34,882 nt of DNA from Oscillospiraceae bacterium (GCA_015065795.1 SVPO01000011.1:1-34882); one strand, 5' to 3'; shown: positions 1 to 8,690, counted from the stretch's first letter. Translations and numbers: made by a program. The notes: generated by a model from the sequence alone, not told the origin.

Positions 1-686
1 CTGATGGGTATGACCTCTCCGAGGAACGTGGGTTCCGGCTCGAAAATGCAATAGAGAAAATCCTTGTTTCGAGCCAGTATCTCACGGGCATCCAGCCATA
101 TCTGCCCGTGGTATTCTCCCGGGTCACAGGCAACGCCGTAAGCGTCCAGACCGAGGGAGCGCGCGATGTATACGGCGCGGTAGAGGTGGTATTCCTGTGT
201 GACTATGATGATGCTGTCGGCGTCGAAAACGTCCCGTGCGCGGTACATACTCTCGTAGGTTGAAAAGCCCGCGTGATCCATAAAAACGTCCGAGGAGGAG
301 ATGCCGCGGTCGGTGGCGTAGGTTTTCATGGCGTTGACCTCGTCGTAGGTCACCCTGCCGTGGTCGCCTGTCATGAGCAGCTTGGGGGCTGCGTCTGCAT
401 TGTAAAGGTCCACGCCGCAGCTCAGGCGGTCTCGGAGCAGCAGCTTCGGGTTGCCATCGTCGTCCACGCCGCAGCCGAGAACCATAATGCAGTCGGCATC
501 CACCGGCAGCTCATCACCTGCAAGGACGGCGCTGCGGTCAAGTATGTAAGGAGATGCGGAAGCCTTGACGTGGGCGTTGACCGAAAAGACATAAATCGCG
601 CCCAATGCGCATATCGCTGCGAGAATTCCCAATGCCTTAAGAAGCCTTTTCTTTATGGATGCGGATTTTTCATTCTGTATGTTCAC
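1..686 (-). CDS. DUF218 / SanA-ElyC-like membrane protein, 3' end outside window
   Basis: The protein starts with a GTG preceded by AGGAGG (minus strand, about 695-700), begins with a Lys-rich stretch, one hydrophobic helix (about residues 17-34), and then an extracytoplasmic DUF218 domain. Recognisable DUF218 landmarks are DADCIMVLGCGV, LLMTGDHG, DEVNAM, DHAGFSTYESM and VTQEYHLYRA, which match the order seen in SanA/YdcF/ElyC proteins. The family is linked in E. coli to envelope barrier function and cell-wall precursor metabolism; the exact activity in Clostridia is not known. About 228 codons are visible and the C-terminus is cut by the window start. It lies downstream of the acyltransferase gene on the same strand but behind that gene's terminator, and I see no convincing promoter of its own, so read-through expression is possible. 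Family call is firm, function is not. Confidence 0.85.
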   Translation of the reverse strand, partial: MNIQNEKSASIKKRLLKALGILAAICALGAIYVFSVNAHVKASASPYILDRSAVLAGDELPVDADCIMVLGCGVDDDGNPKLLLRDRLSCGVDLYNADAAPKLLMTGDHGRVTYDEVNAMKTYATDRGISSSDVFMDHAGFSTYESMYRARDVFDADSIIIVTQEYHLYRAVYIARSLGLDAYGVACDPGEYHGQIWLDAREILARNKDFLYCIFEPEPTFLGEVIPI

Positions 687-729
687 TGGTATTTCCTCCT
701 TTTGCACAACAGAATATATCACCCAAAAA

Positions 730-766
730 TTTACAGGCTGTTACCGCGCGGATAACAGCCTGTAAA
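730..766 (-). terminator. Intrinsic terminator of the acyltransferase gene
   Basis: A perfect 14-bp inverted repeat (730-743 with 753-766) encloses a 9-nt loop. Read on the minus strand the stem is followed at once by ATTTTT, a T tract typical of Rho-independent termination. It lies 36 bases past the acyltransferase stop codon. Confidence 0.88.
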
Positions 767-801
767 GATTTATCGGATTGTTTGTGAACGGGAGAGTAAG
801 C

Positions 802-2088
802 TCATTCGGCAGATGCGGATTTCTCACGCTTCTTTGCGCGCACGAGCTTGTACAGCTCCTCGGCGGCAAGACGTGTTCTGGCGACCACATCGCTGCAGCC
901 CTTGGGAAAGCAGTAGTAGAGGGCATCGCCGTTTCCGATGCAGATGACGTCACCGATCTCGTACCAGTAGTAATCGGAATAAAGACCGTAGCAGGACTGG
1001 GGCTTCTGGCGGTAATCGAGCTTGCCGCCGCAGCCTGTGAGATGGAAACCGTCGAGGTCATGCCGCAGATTGCCTTCGCCCACCATGTAGATGTGTTTGT
1101 AGTCCACCATCATGCCGATGTCCACGGGGGTGTCCAGAAGATAGCTTCCGTTTTCCAGCTCCTGACGGACCTGCGCACGCTCCCATGTGTACCAGTCGGG
1201 AATGTGAGGGAATTCCGTCTCTCCCGAGTGAGCCTCAAGCTGACCGAGGGTGTTCAGCTCATACTGCTTGCCGCAGGCGCGGCAGGTCAGGGTCGTGCCC
1301 TTGCCTTCCATCCGTCCCTCAACGCCGCAGGCGGCGCATTTGTAGAGGATGCGGTTGAGACCGTCGGCGCGGAATTTCTCTTTGATTTCGATGCCGTTGT
1401 CGCGCTGCCACGCGAAGTTATCAAAGGAGAATACCTCGTCCAGAATATCGTCCAGCTCCTGAACGCTCTTTTCCCCGATCTCCTCGGCGGTGAGCAGACC
1501 ACGCACCTCGGCGGTGACCTTCACCTTGCGCTTCTGCAGACCGTTGTACAGCGGATCACGGGCAAAGGCTCCCTTGGTGATGATGGACACCACGGGTACG
1601 TTCAGCCGCTTGAGCAGTATGCCCATACGACGGGGGAGGGGAGTGGCGCAGCCGTCAAAGCTGTAGCTTGCCTCGGGATAGAGAAGAACGCTGGTGCTGA
1701 GCTTGTTCAGCGCGTAACGCATATCACTGATGAGCATGGGATCGGTTACGAACTTCTGTGTGGGGATGCAGCCGATTGAACGCATCAGACGCTCCTTGCC
1801 CACCAGACCGTCGGAGGTGCACACGATGCAGAACTTGCCGGGGATGACCTTGTGGGCTATCTCAAGGTCGATGAAGCTGGAATGGTTCATGACCACCAGC
1901 CAGGGACCTTTTCCCATCTCCTTCATGCGTGTCCTGGTATATTTGAAACGCACCGCGCGAAGATCAAAGGAACCGATCAGGCGGATGATGCCGCGCAGCA
2001 GAGAGCTGGGACGCTTCGGGCTGCGGTGCTCGGGACGCTTGCGCTCAAGAACCTTTTCGTAGGACATTTTCTTTGTGGATATCTTCAT
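802..2088 (-). CDS. PlsC-type 1-acylglycerol-3-phosphate acyltransferase with C-terminal zinc ribbon
   Basis: This 428-residue protein carries the acyltransferase HX4D motif (H69, D74 in NHSSFID) and a later PEA version of the PEG block (about 138-140), so it likely transfers an acyl group to lysophosphatidic acid or a related lysolipid at the inner face of the membrane. Ordinary PlsC proteins are about 200-250 residues. Here residues 251-272 form a CxxC-x14-CxxC zinc ribbon and some 150 further residues, rich in Tyr and Trp, follow with no domain I recognise. Start ATG at 2088 has AAGGG about ten bases upstream; an in-frame ATG seven codons on is a less likely alternative. It has its own promoter and terminator. 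The substrate is inferred from family only. Confidence 0.85.
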   Translation of the reverse strand: MKISTKKMSYEKVLERKRPEHRSPKRPSSLLRGIIRLIGSFDLRAVRFKYTRTRMKEMGKGPWLVVMNHSSFIDLEIAHKVIPGKFCIVCTSDGLVGKERLMRSIGCIPTQKFVTDPMLISDMRYALNKLSTSVLLYPEASYSFDGCATPLPRRMGILLKRLNVPVVSIITKGAFARDPLYNGLQKRKVKVTAEVRGLLTAEEIGEKSVQELDDILDEVFSFDNFAWQRDNGIEIKEKFRADGLNRILYKCAACGVEGRMEGKGTTLTCRACGKQYELNTLGQLEAHSGETEFPHIPDWYTWERAQVRQELENGSYLLDTPVDIGMMVDYKHIYMVGEGNLRHDLDGFHLTGCGGKLDYRQKPQSCYGLYSDYYWYEIGDVICIGNGDALYYCFPKGCSDVVARTRLAAEELYKLVRAKKREKSASAE

Positions 2089-2107
2089 GACGGATTATCC
2101 CTTCTGC

Positions 2108-2147
2108 GTGAAAAGCCTGCGAAGAATTTGCGATTCGACCTTTTCAC
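2108..2147 (-). other. Inverted repeat in the acyltransferase leader
   Basis: GTGAAAAG (2108-2115) and CTTTTCAC (2140-2147) form a perfect 8-bp inverted repeat with an inner CGAA/TTCG pairing (2120-2123 with 2134-2137). It lies between the promoter and the start codon of the acyltransferase gene, so it would be a hairpin in the 5' leader or a protein binding site. There is no T tract. Confidence 0.45.
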
Positions 2148-2159
2148 AGATTTGTGGTC

Positions 2160-2187
2160 ATTATATCACAACAAAGAAGAAAGTGAA
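2160..2187 (-). promoter_or_regulatory. Probable sigma-70 promoter of the acyltransferase gene
   Basis: Minus strand: -35 TTCACT (2187-2182), 16-bp spacer, -10 TATAAT (2165-2160). The -10 is consensus, the -35 matches at four of six positions. Confidence 0.55.
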
Positions 2188-2211
2188 AGAAGTAATATGG
2201 CTCCTCGGCTG

Positions 2212-4092
2212 CTACTTTCTGACAGACAGTGCTCGGATGGCGTTGAGTACGGCGATGATCATCACGCCCACGTCGGCAAAGATCGCCATCCACATTCCGG
2301 TGATGCCCAGCGCGCCCAGCGCAAGACAGATCAGCTTGACGCCCAGTGCAAAGGCGATGTTCTGATACACGATGGACATACAGCGGCGCGCGTGACGTAT
2401 GGCGACAGAGACCTTGCCGGGGTCGTCGTCCATCAGCACAACGTCTGCGGCTTCGATGGCTGCGTCTGAACCCAGCGCGCCCATGGCGATGCCGATGTCG
2501 GCCCGGGCGAGCACGGGGGCGTCATTGATGCCGTCGCCAACAAAGGCGAGAGCGGTCTTGTCCCTTTTGCTCTGCAGCAAGGCTTCCACCTTGTCCACCT
2601 TGTCACCGGGGAGAAGCTGACTGGCGACCTCGTCGATATCCAGCTCGCCTGCTATCTGACGGGCGGCGCTGTCCGAATCGCCGGTGAGCATGACCGTACG
2701 GGATACGCCTGCGGCTTTCAGGGCGGCAATGGCGGAAGGAGATTCGGGCTTGACGCGGTCGGAGATGAGAATATGGCCTGAGTATTCGCCGTCGATGGCG
2801 ATGTGTACAACGGTGCCGACGCTGCTGCAGGGCTGGCAGGAAATGCCGAGGCTGTCCATGAGCCGGCTGTTTCCGGCGGCAACGGTCCTGCCGTCGATGA
2901 AGGCGGTGACGCCCTGTCCGCTTATCTCGCGGACATCCGTCGAGCGGCTCAGGTCGGGCTGCCTGCCGTAGGCGCGCAGGATGCTTCTGGCAATGGGATG
3001 CGAGCTGCTGCTTTCGGCGTGAGCGGCGTAATAAAGCAATGTTTCGTCGTCCATGGTGCCGTGGTGGATGCCCGCCACCTCGAAGCTGCCCTCGGTGAGG
3101 GTGCCGGTCTTGTCAAACACCGCGATGTCGGTTCTGGAAAGAGCTTCAAGATAATTGGAACCCTTGACCAGAATACCTGCCCGTCCGGCACCTCCGATGG
3201 CGGCAAAGAAGGTCAGAGGGATGCTGATGACCAGAGCGCAGGGACAGCTGATCACGAGGAAGGTCAGCGCGCGGTAGATCCAGTCGCTCCACATGGCAGG
3301 CAGTCCGAGAGCGGCGGAACGCACGACAGGCGGAATCACCGCCAGTGCCAGCGCGCCGATGCAGACGGCAGGGGTGTACACCCTTGCGAATCGGGTGATG
3401 AAGGCTTCGGATCTTGACTTGCGCGAGCCTGCGTTCTCCACCAGATCGAGTATCTTGGAAGCGGTGGACTGACCGAACTCACGGGTGGTGCGGATGCGCA
3501 GAACGCCGGTCAGATTGATGGAACCGCTGAGCACCTCGCTGCCTGCCTTTGCTGAACGGGGCAGGCTTTCGCCTGTGAGGGCGGAGGTGTCGAGGGAGGA
3601 TTCGCCCTCGATGATGATGCCGTCGATGGGGATCCTTTCGCCGGGACGTACTACGATGACCGAACCGACGCCGACCTCCGAGGGGTCGACCTGTACGATC
3701 TGGCCTTCCGATTCGATGCCGGCGCTGTCGGGGCGGATGTCCATCAGCTGGGAGATGCTGCGGCGGCTTTTGCCAACCGCGCAGCTCTGGAACAGCTCGC
3801 CGATCTGATAGAACAGCATGACGGCGATGGCTTCAACATAGTCTCCGCTGCCCGTGACGGCGATGATGATGGCGCCCACGGTGGCGACCGCCATGAGAAA
3901 GTTCTCGTCAAAGACCTGACGGTGGAAGATGCCGGTGACAGCTTTCCACAGAATATCCCATCCGATGATGAGATAGGGGATAAGGTACAGTGCCAGCCGT
4001 GCATAACCGCTTACTGGGACAAAATGCAGCGCAACCATCAGCGCGGCGGTGATTATGATGCGGAAAAGCATCTTTTTCTGCTTGCGGTTCAT
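2212..4092 (-). CDS. P1B-type heavy-metal ATPase (Zn/Cd/Pb exporter class)
   Basis: This 626-residue integral membrane ATPase has all P-type landmarks: TGES at 173-176 (actuator), the metal-binding CPC at 283-285 in a membrane helix, the phosphorylated Asp in DKTGT at 327, the SSHP motif of P1B pumps near 366, and the GDGIND hinge. In the last helices K586 and D607-x-G609 are the residues that mark the P1B-2 subgroup, which exports Zn2+, Cd2+ and Pb2+; this makes a copper pump unlikely. The N-terminus has no heavy-metal-associated domain; that domain is a separate gene 25 bases upstream. GGAGG precedes the ATG. It would protect the cytoplasm from excess metal. Substrate specificity among Zn, Cd and Pb cannot be read from sequence. 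No clear terminator follows. Confidence 0.94.
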   Translation of the reverse strand: MNRKQKKMLFRIIITAALMVALHFVPVSGYARLALYLIPYLIIGWDILWKAVTGIFHRQVFDENFLMAVATVGAIIIAVTGSGDYVEAIAVMLFYQIGELFQSCAVGKSRRSISQLMDIRPDSAGIESEGQIVQVDPSEVGVGSVIVVRPGERIPIDGIIIEGESSLDTSALTGESLPRSAKAGSEVLSGSINLTGVLRIRTTREFGQSTASKILDLVENAGSRKSRSEAFITRFARVYTPAVCIGALALAVIPPVVRSAALGLPAMWSDWIYRALTFLVISCPCALVISIPLTFFAAIGGAGRAGILVKGSNYLEALSRTDIAVFDKTGTLTEGSFEVAGIHHGTMDDETLLYYAAHAESSSSHPIARSILRAYGRQPDLSRSTDVREISGQGVTAFIDGRTVAAGNSRLMDSLGISCQPCSSVGTVVHIAIDGEYSGHILISDRVKPESPSAIAALKAAGVSRTVMLTGDSDSAARQIAGELDIDEVASQLLPGDKVDKVEALLQSKRDKTALAFVGDGINDAPVLARADIGIAMGALGSDAAIEAADVVLMDDDPGKVSVAIRHARRCMSIVYQNIAFALGVKLICLALGALGITGMWMAIFADVGVMIIAVLNAIRALSVRK

Positions 4093-4117
4093 ATTGACAG
4101 CTCCTCCGATGCGAAAA

Positions 4118-4336
4118 TCAGAAATAGATCTCGCAGTCGCGCTCCACCCTGCGGCAGCTCCTGAGCGCCTGCTTCATCACAGCCTTCTCGTTCTGTCCGT
4201 CATCGATATCCACGGTGAGCTTCTGAGCCATGAAATTGATGACGGCATCGGAAATTCCATCCACCTTGCGGATGACGTCTTCCATCCTGAGGGCGCAGTT
4301 GGCGCAGTCCACTTCAATGCTATAGGTCTTTTTCAT
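4118..4336 (-). CDS. Free-standing heavy-metal-associated (HMA) domain protein
   Basis: The 72-residue product is a single ferredoxin-like HMA fold with the metal-binding CxxC as C11-A-N-C14 after the first beta strand (VDCANC). A further Cys is at the end (RDCEIYF). In many ZntA/CadA pumps this domain is fused to the ATPase N-terminus; here it is a separate cistron directly upstream, so it likely delivers or senses Zn/Cd for the ATPase 25 bases downstream. The loop has Asp before the first Cys (DCANC) in place of the Thr or Ser of GMTCxxC copper chaperones, a variant common with Zn-class pumps. AGGAG lies about nine bases before the ATG. It is the first gene after the promoter/operator at 4370-4419. 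Confidence 0.9.
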   Translation of the reverse strand: MKKTYSIEVDCANCALRMEDVIRKVDGISDAVINFMAQKLTVDIDDGQNEKAVMKQALRSCRRVERDCEIYF

Positions 4337-4369
4337 AATTGTAAGCTCCTTGTGTATTATTCTTTAACA

Positions 4370-4387
4370 ATTAAGCAATCGTTTAAT
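4370..4387. promoter_or_regulatory. Operator-like palindrome at the metal-efflux promoter
   Basis: ATTAAGCAATCGTTTAAT is an imperfect palindrome (outer five bases of each arm perfect). It starts four bases downstream of the -10 box and so covers the transcription start, the place where ArsR/SmtB-family metal repressors bind. No such repressor gene is in the window; the regulator is inferred. Confidence 0.55.
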
Positions 4388-4390
4388 CGA

Positions 4391-4419
4391 ATTATAGCGT
4401 CCTCACCACACGTTGTCAA
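4391..4419 (-). promoter_or_regulatory. Consensus sigma-70 promoter of the HMA-ATPase operon
   Basis: Minus strand: -35 TTGACA (4419-4414), 17-bp spacer, -10 TATAAT (4396-4391). Both hexamers are perfect, so the promoter should be strong unless repressed. Confidence 0.9.
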
Positions 4420-4492
4420 TAGGAAAAAGGTATTTTTTGTTCAACTGGCGTGCTGAGCATTGCCGCAAAAGCATCACAGGGCATATTTGTTG

Positions 4493-4521
4493 TTGCTAAA
4501 CTATGAACAGAGTGCTATAAT
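4493..4521 (+). promoter_or_regulatory. Sigma-70 promoter of the era-recO-mutS2 operon
   Basis: -35 TTGCTA (4493-4498), 17-bp spacer, -10 TATAAT (4516-4521), 59 bases before the era start codon. Confidence 0.8.
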
Positions 4522-4580
4522 ATCAATGTATATACTAGGGATAACTATATTTATCTGCTGACAAGGAGAATTCATAATAC

Positions 4581-5480
4581 ATGAACACCAGATCCGCTTT
4601 TGTGGCAATCGTAGGACGCCCCAACGTGGGCAAATCCTCCATACTCAACCGCCTGCTGGGACAGAAGGTAGCCATCGTTTCGCCCAGACCCCAGACCACG
4701 CGCACAAGAATCATGGGCGTGCTCACGCAGGACGAAACTCAGCTTGTGTTCACCGACACTCCCGGTATGCACAAGCCGCGTACCAAGCTGGGTGATTTCA
4801 TGGTGCATGAGATCGACGACAGCATCGGCGGCGTGGATATGGCTGTGCTGGTGGTGGAGGAAAAGGGCGACATCGGTCCTTCAGAGGAATCGCTGCTGGA
4901 GCAGATCAGGAAGATCGACCTGCCTGCGGTGCTGGTCATCAACAAGATCGACCGTCTTTCCGACAAGACAAAGCTTGCCGAGGTCATCGCCCGTCTGAGC
5001 GGTCTTTATGACTTCTCTGCCATCGTTCCGGTCAGTGCCGCCACAGGTGACGGTCTTGACATACTGCGCAGTGAGCTGTGCGAGCTTGCCGAGCCGGGAC
5101 CTCATTTCTTCCCGGACGACACCCTCACCGACCAGCCCGAGCGCACCATCGCGTCGGAGATCATCCGCGAAAGCGCCCTCAAGCTGCTCACCGACGAGGT
5201 GCCCCACGGCATCGCGGTGGATATCGAATCCATGAAGGAGCGTCCCAAGGGCGACATGATCGATCTCACCGCTACCGTCTACTGCGAAAAGGAAAGCCAC
5301 AAGGGAATAATCATCGGCAAGCAGGGAGCCATGCTCAAGCGCATCGGCACCAGCGCGCGAGGCGAACTGGAGCGCGTGTTTGACGTGAAGTTCAACCTGC
5401 AGCTGTGGGTCAAGGTGCGCGACGACTGGCGCAACCGTGACGGTCTGCTCAGGAGCTTCGGCTTCAAGGCTCAGGACTGA
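4581..5480 (+). CDS. era: GTPase Era
   Basis: Era is a membrane-peripheral GTPase that binds the 3' end of 16S rRNA and helps mature the 30S subunit. The 299-residue product shows the P-loop GRPNVGKS (12-19), the switch region with QTTRTR, DTPG (D59), NKID (121-124) and a late SAATG, then a C-terminal KH domain with the GxxG-type loop IIGKQGAMLKRIG, in normal order and at the usual length of about 300. The ATG has AAGGAG upstream. It is the first gene of an operon with recO (one base apart) and mutS2. Confidence 0.97.
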   Translation: MNTRSAFVAIVGRPNVGKSSILNRLLGQKVAIVSPRPQTTRTRIMGVLTQDETQLVFTDTPGMHKPRTKLGDFMVHEIDDSIGGVDMAVLVVEEKGDIGPSEESLLEQIRKIDLPAVLVINKIDRLSDKTKLAEVIARLSGLYDFSAIVPVSAATGDGLDILRSELCELAEPGPHFFPDDTLTDQPERTIASEIIRESALKLLTDEVPHGIAVDIESMKERPKGDMIDLTATVYCEKESHKGIIIGKQGAMLKRIGTSARGELERVFDVKFNLQLWVKVRDDWRNRDGLLRSFGFKAQD

Positions 5481-5481
5481 T

Positions 5482-6282
5482 ATGAACCTGACGGTGGACG
5501 CTCTCGTTCTGCGCACGCAGAATTACCGTGAGAGCGACAGGCTGTGCACGCTGCTCACGCGCACTCACGGCATCGTTTATGCCTACGCACGGGGCGCGCG
5601 CAATCTCAAGAACAAGAATTTTTCTTCCACTCAGCAGCTGTCCTATGCCCGGTTCACGCTGTTCAGCAGCAGGGACAGATTCATAATCGACGAGACGAGT
5701 CTCGAGCATATCTTTTCCGCGGTCCTTTCCGAGCTGGAGCGGCTTTCACTGGCTCAGTACCTGTGCGAGCTTGCCGAGGAGCTGACTCCCCCGGAGATGA
5801 ACGAGCCGTATCTGCTGCTCATGCTGCGCGCGCTGTACACACTCTCAAAGCGAGACCGTCCTGTGGAGCTCATCAAGGCTGCCACCGAAATGCGGCTGAT
5901 GTCCATGTCGGGATTCATGCCCGATCTGGTCATGTGCTCCGAATGCGGCGAATACGAAACGGAAAAGATGTTCTTTATGCCCGGCACGGGAACCATCCGC
6001 TGCGAGAAGTGCGGTGCGGACGGTGTCTGTCTGCCGGTCAGCCGCGGCGCGGTGACAGCCATGCGCCACTGCTGCTATACAGACCTTAACAAAACCTACG
6101 CCTTTGATCTGGGCGAGCCCAGCCTGTCACAGTTCGGAGCGGCATGCGAGAGTTATCTCAAAAACCGGCTGGAGCGCAGCTTCACTACGCTGGACTTTTA
6201 CAGATCACTGATGACTGCCGGCAGTCCGGCAGCGGAAATTACACACACAACAGAGGATACAGAACAGAAAAATGATGGATAA
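5482..6282 (+). CDS. recO: DNA repair protein RecO
   Basis: RecO anneals ssDNA and, with RecR, loads RecA onto SSB-coated DNA in recombinational repair. The product begins with the OB-fold signature of RecO (DALVLRTQNYRESDRL, residues 6-21) and carries the zinc finger C152xxC155...C174xxC177 found in many bacterial RecO proteins; length 266 is normal. I chose ATG 5482, one base after the era stop, because the conserved start of the family begins there and AGGA lies five bases upstream; a longer reading from 5437 would add 15 residues that overlap era and match nothing. The 3' end overlaps mutS2 by 11 bases, so translation is probably coupled. Confidence 0.95.
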   Translation: MNLTVDALVLRTQNYRESDRLCTLLTRTHGIVYAYARGARNLKNKNFSSTQQLSYARFTLFSSRDRFIIDETSLEHIFSAVLSELERLSLAQYLCELAEELTPPEMNEPYLLLMLRALYTLSKRDRPVELIKAATEMRLMSMSGFMPDLVMCSECGEYETEKMFFMPGTGTIRCEKCGADGVCLPVSRGAVTAMRHCCYTDLNKTYAFDLGEPSLSQFGAACESYLKNRLERSFTTLDFYRSLMTAGSPAAEITHTTEDTEQKNDG

Positions 6283-8656
6283 ATACCTGCGGACACTCGA
6301 GCTGGACAAGGTGCTCGAGATGCTCGCCAATGTCTGCTCCTGCAAGGATACGCAGCAGCGTGCCCGTGAACTGGAGCCTGCCGCGACGCCCGTGGAGGTG
6401 CGTGCCCGTCTTGCTGAAAGCTGGGACGCGCACTCGCTCATCGGACGCTTCGGCACACCGCGTTTCGGCGGTATTCAGAATACATCCAACTCCCTGCGCC
6501 GCGCTCAGGCAGGCGGTGTGCTCACCATGCTCGAACTGCTGCGCATCGCCGAGGTGCTGCGCATAATCCGCTCCCTCAGAGAGTGGCGCGGCAACTGCGA
6601 GGGAACGGTCACCAGCTTTGACGGACTGTTCATGATGCTGCAGACCGACCGTCCGCTCGAGGAACGTATCACCACCTCGATCATCAACGAGGACGAGATG
6701 AGCGATCAGGCATCCCACGAGCTTGCCGACATCCGGCGCAAGCTGCGTGCCGCCCAGAGCCGCGTGCGTGAACAGCTCGACCGATTCATCCGTTCGGCGG
6801 AGAATCAGAAATATATGCAGGACGCGCTGGTCACCATCCGCTCAGGACGCTTCGTGGTGCCGGTCAAGGCAGAGTGCCGCGGCAATGTTCCCGGACTGGT
6901 GCACGATTCCTCATCCTCCGGCGCGACGGTGTTCGTCGAGCCCATGGCGGTGGTGGAAGCCAACAACGAGATACGCCTGCTGGAGGGCAAGGAAGCCGAG
7001 GAGATCGAGCGCATCCTTGCCGAGCTGTCCGCCGAGTGCGGCGATCGTGCCGACGCCATCTGCGCCAGCTACGAAGCGCTCATTCAGCTGGATCTGATCT
7101 TTGCCAAGGCGCAGCTGGGCTACAATATGCGAGCCTGCCTGCCCGAGGTCAGCGAAAACGGCGTGCTGCGCTTCAACAAGGCACGCCATCCCCTCATCCC
7201 GAAGGAAAAGGTGGTTGCCACCGACATCCGTCTGGGGGATGATTTCGACACCCTGATGATCACCGGTCCCAACACCGGCGGCAAGACGGTGAGCATCAAG
7301 ACCATCGGTCTGCTCACTGCCATGGCAGGCTGCGGTCTGCTGCTTCCCGTGAGCGACGAGAGTGTCGTTCCGGCCTTTGAAAAGATCCTTGTGGATATCG
7401 GCGACGAGCAGTCCATCGAGCAATCGCTCTCCACCTTCTCGTCCCACATGAAGAATATCGTCAACATCATCGACAAGGCGGACGATCGTTCGCTGGTGCT
7501 GCTGGACGAGCTGGGCGCAGGTACCGACCCCATCGAGGGCGCCGCGCTGGCAATGTCCATCATCGAGCGTCTGCGCGCTGCCGGAGCAAAGCTGGCGGCG
7601 ACCACCCACTACGCTGAGCTCAAGACCTACGCCATCAGCACTCCCGGCGTCAAGAACGCCAGCTGTGAGTTTGACGTGGCGACCCTGCGTCCCACTTATC
7701 GACTGCTCATCGGTCTGCCCGGACGCTCCAACGCCTTTGCGATAAGCGAGCATCTGGGTATCCCTGCCGACGTGGTGGAGCGTGCCCGTGAGCTTGTTTC
7801 CAGCGAATCCACCCAGTTCGAGGAGGTCGTGGAAAGCCTGCAGGTCACCCACAAATCCCTCGAGGCGGAGAAGGAAGCGGCACACCGTCTGCGCATCGAA
7901 GCACAGCAGGCGACAGCCACCGCCGAAAAGCAGAAGCAGTCCATCGAGCGCGAGCGCGAAAAGCTGCTGGCTCAGGCGCGCAGCGAGGCGGCGGACATCG
8001 TCTCCAAGGCACGGGCGCAGTCCTACGCTCTGCTGGACGAGATGCAGAAGATGAAGAAGGAAATGACCGCCCTCAACGCCGCCGAGCTTGAGTCCAGAGC
8101 AAAATCCCAGATGCGTGCCCGTATGAAGGAGCTGGAGGATTCCGCAGATCCCATCGTTCAGCGCAATCAGGAGGATTACGTCCTGCCCCGCCCGCTCAAG
8201 GTGGGGGACAACGTGCTCATTGCCGACATCGACAAGAAGGCGGTGGTCACCAAGACGGTGGATTCTCAGGGGCTTGTGGAGGTACAGGCAGGCATCCTCA
8301 AAACCAGAGTCAAGCTGGAAAATCTGCGTCTGCTCGATCAGGGCAGCGTCACCTTCAACAGCAAGCCTGCCTATAACAAGAAGCGTTCCACATCCACGTC
8401 GGTGCAGCAGACAGCCCAGACCGAGGTGGATGTGCGCGGAACCACCGTTGACGAAGCAGTCATCGAGGTGGATAAGGTGATCGACATGGCTATCATGCGC
8501 GGTCTTAATGAGATCCGCGTTATCCACGGCAAGGGAACAGGCGCGCTGCGTGCCGGTCTGCACCAGCACTTCAGGCGACATCCCAGCATAAAGAGCTTCC
8601 GTCTCGGCGTTTACGGCGAGGGCGAAAACGGAGTCACCATCATTGAGGTGAAATAA
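6272..8656 (+). CDS. mutS2: MutS2 family endonuclease / ribosome-rescue ATPase
   Basis: MutS2 has the MutS core and ATPase but lacks the mismatch-recognition domain, and carries a C-terminal Smr nuclease domain. It was first described as suppressing homologous recombination and later linked to rescue of collided ribosomes. The 794-residue protein shows the Walker A GPNTGGKTVS (about 332-341), the Walker B region with LLDELGAGTDP, a long charged coiled coil (about 515-630), and Smr (about 715-794) with VDVRG, the conserved HGKGTGALR loop and a final strand. Two ATGs are adjacent (6272, 6275); no strong ribosome binding site precedes them, which fits coupling with recO. Confidence 0.96.
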   Translation: MMDKYLRTLELDKVLEMLANVCSCKDTQQRARELEPAATPVEVRARLAESWDAHSLIGRFGTPRFGGIQNTSNSLRRAQAGGVLTMLELLRIAEVLRIIRSLREWRGNCEGTVTSFDGLFMMLQTDRPLEERITTSIINEDEMSDQASHELADIRRKLRAAQSRVREQLDRFIRSAENQKYMQDALVTIRSGRFVVPVKAECRGNVPGLVHDSSSSGATVFVEPMAVVEANNEIRLLEGKEAEEIERILAELSAECGDRADAICASYEALIQLDLIFAKAQLGYNMRACLPEVSENGVLRFNKARHPLIPKEKVVATDIRLGDDFDTLMITGPNTGGKTVSIKTIGLLTAMAGCGLLLPVSDESVVPAFEKILVDIGDEQSIEQSLSTFSSHMKNIVNIIDKADDRSLVLLDELGAGTDPIEGAALAMSIIERLRAAGAKLAATTHYAELKTYAISTPGVKNASCEFDVATLRPTYRLLIGLPGRSNAFAISEHLGIPADVVERARELVSSESTQFEEVVESLQVTHKSLEAEKEAAHRLRIEAQQATATAEKQKQSIEREREKLLAQARSEAADIVSKARAQSYALLDEMQKMKKEMTALNAAELESRAKSQMRARMKELEDSADPIVQRNQEDYVLPRPLKVGDNVLIADIDKKAVVTKTVDSQGLVEVQAGILKTRVKLENLRLLDQGSVTFNSKPAYNKKRSTSTSVQQTAQTEVDVRGTTVDEAVIEVDKVIDMAIMRGLNEIRVIHGKGTGALRAGLHQHFRRHPSIKSFRLGVYGEGENGVTIIEVK

Positions 8657-8666
8657 AATGTACCGA

Positions 8667-8690
8667 AGCGGTCGGATCCGGTCCGACGCT
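8667..8690 (+). other. Hairpin between mutS2 and the downstream membrane-protein gene
   Basis: A 6-bp stem GTCGGA/TCCGAC (8671-8676, 8682-8687) extended by AGC/GCT with one bulged G. There is no T tract, so it is a weak terminator or an RNA processing/stability element. Confidence 0.4.

Noticed and set aside
273-755. Plus-strand open frame over the DUF218 gene
   Set aside because: The minus strand encodes recognisable DUF218 motifs with a ribosome binding site; the plus frame crosses the terminator and has no conserved sequence.
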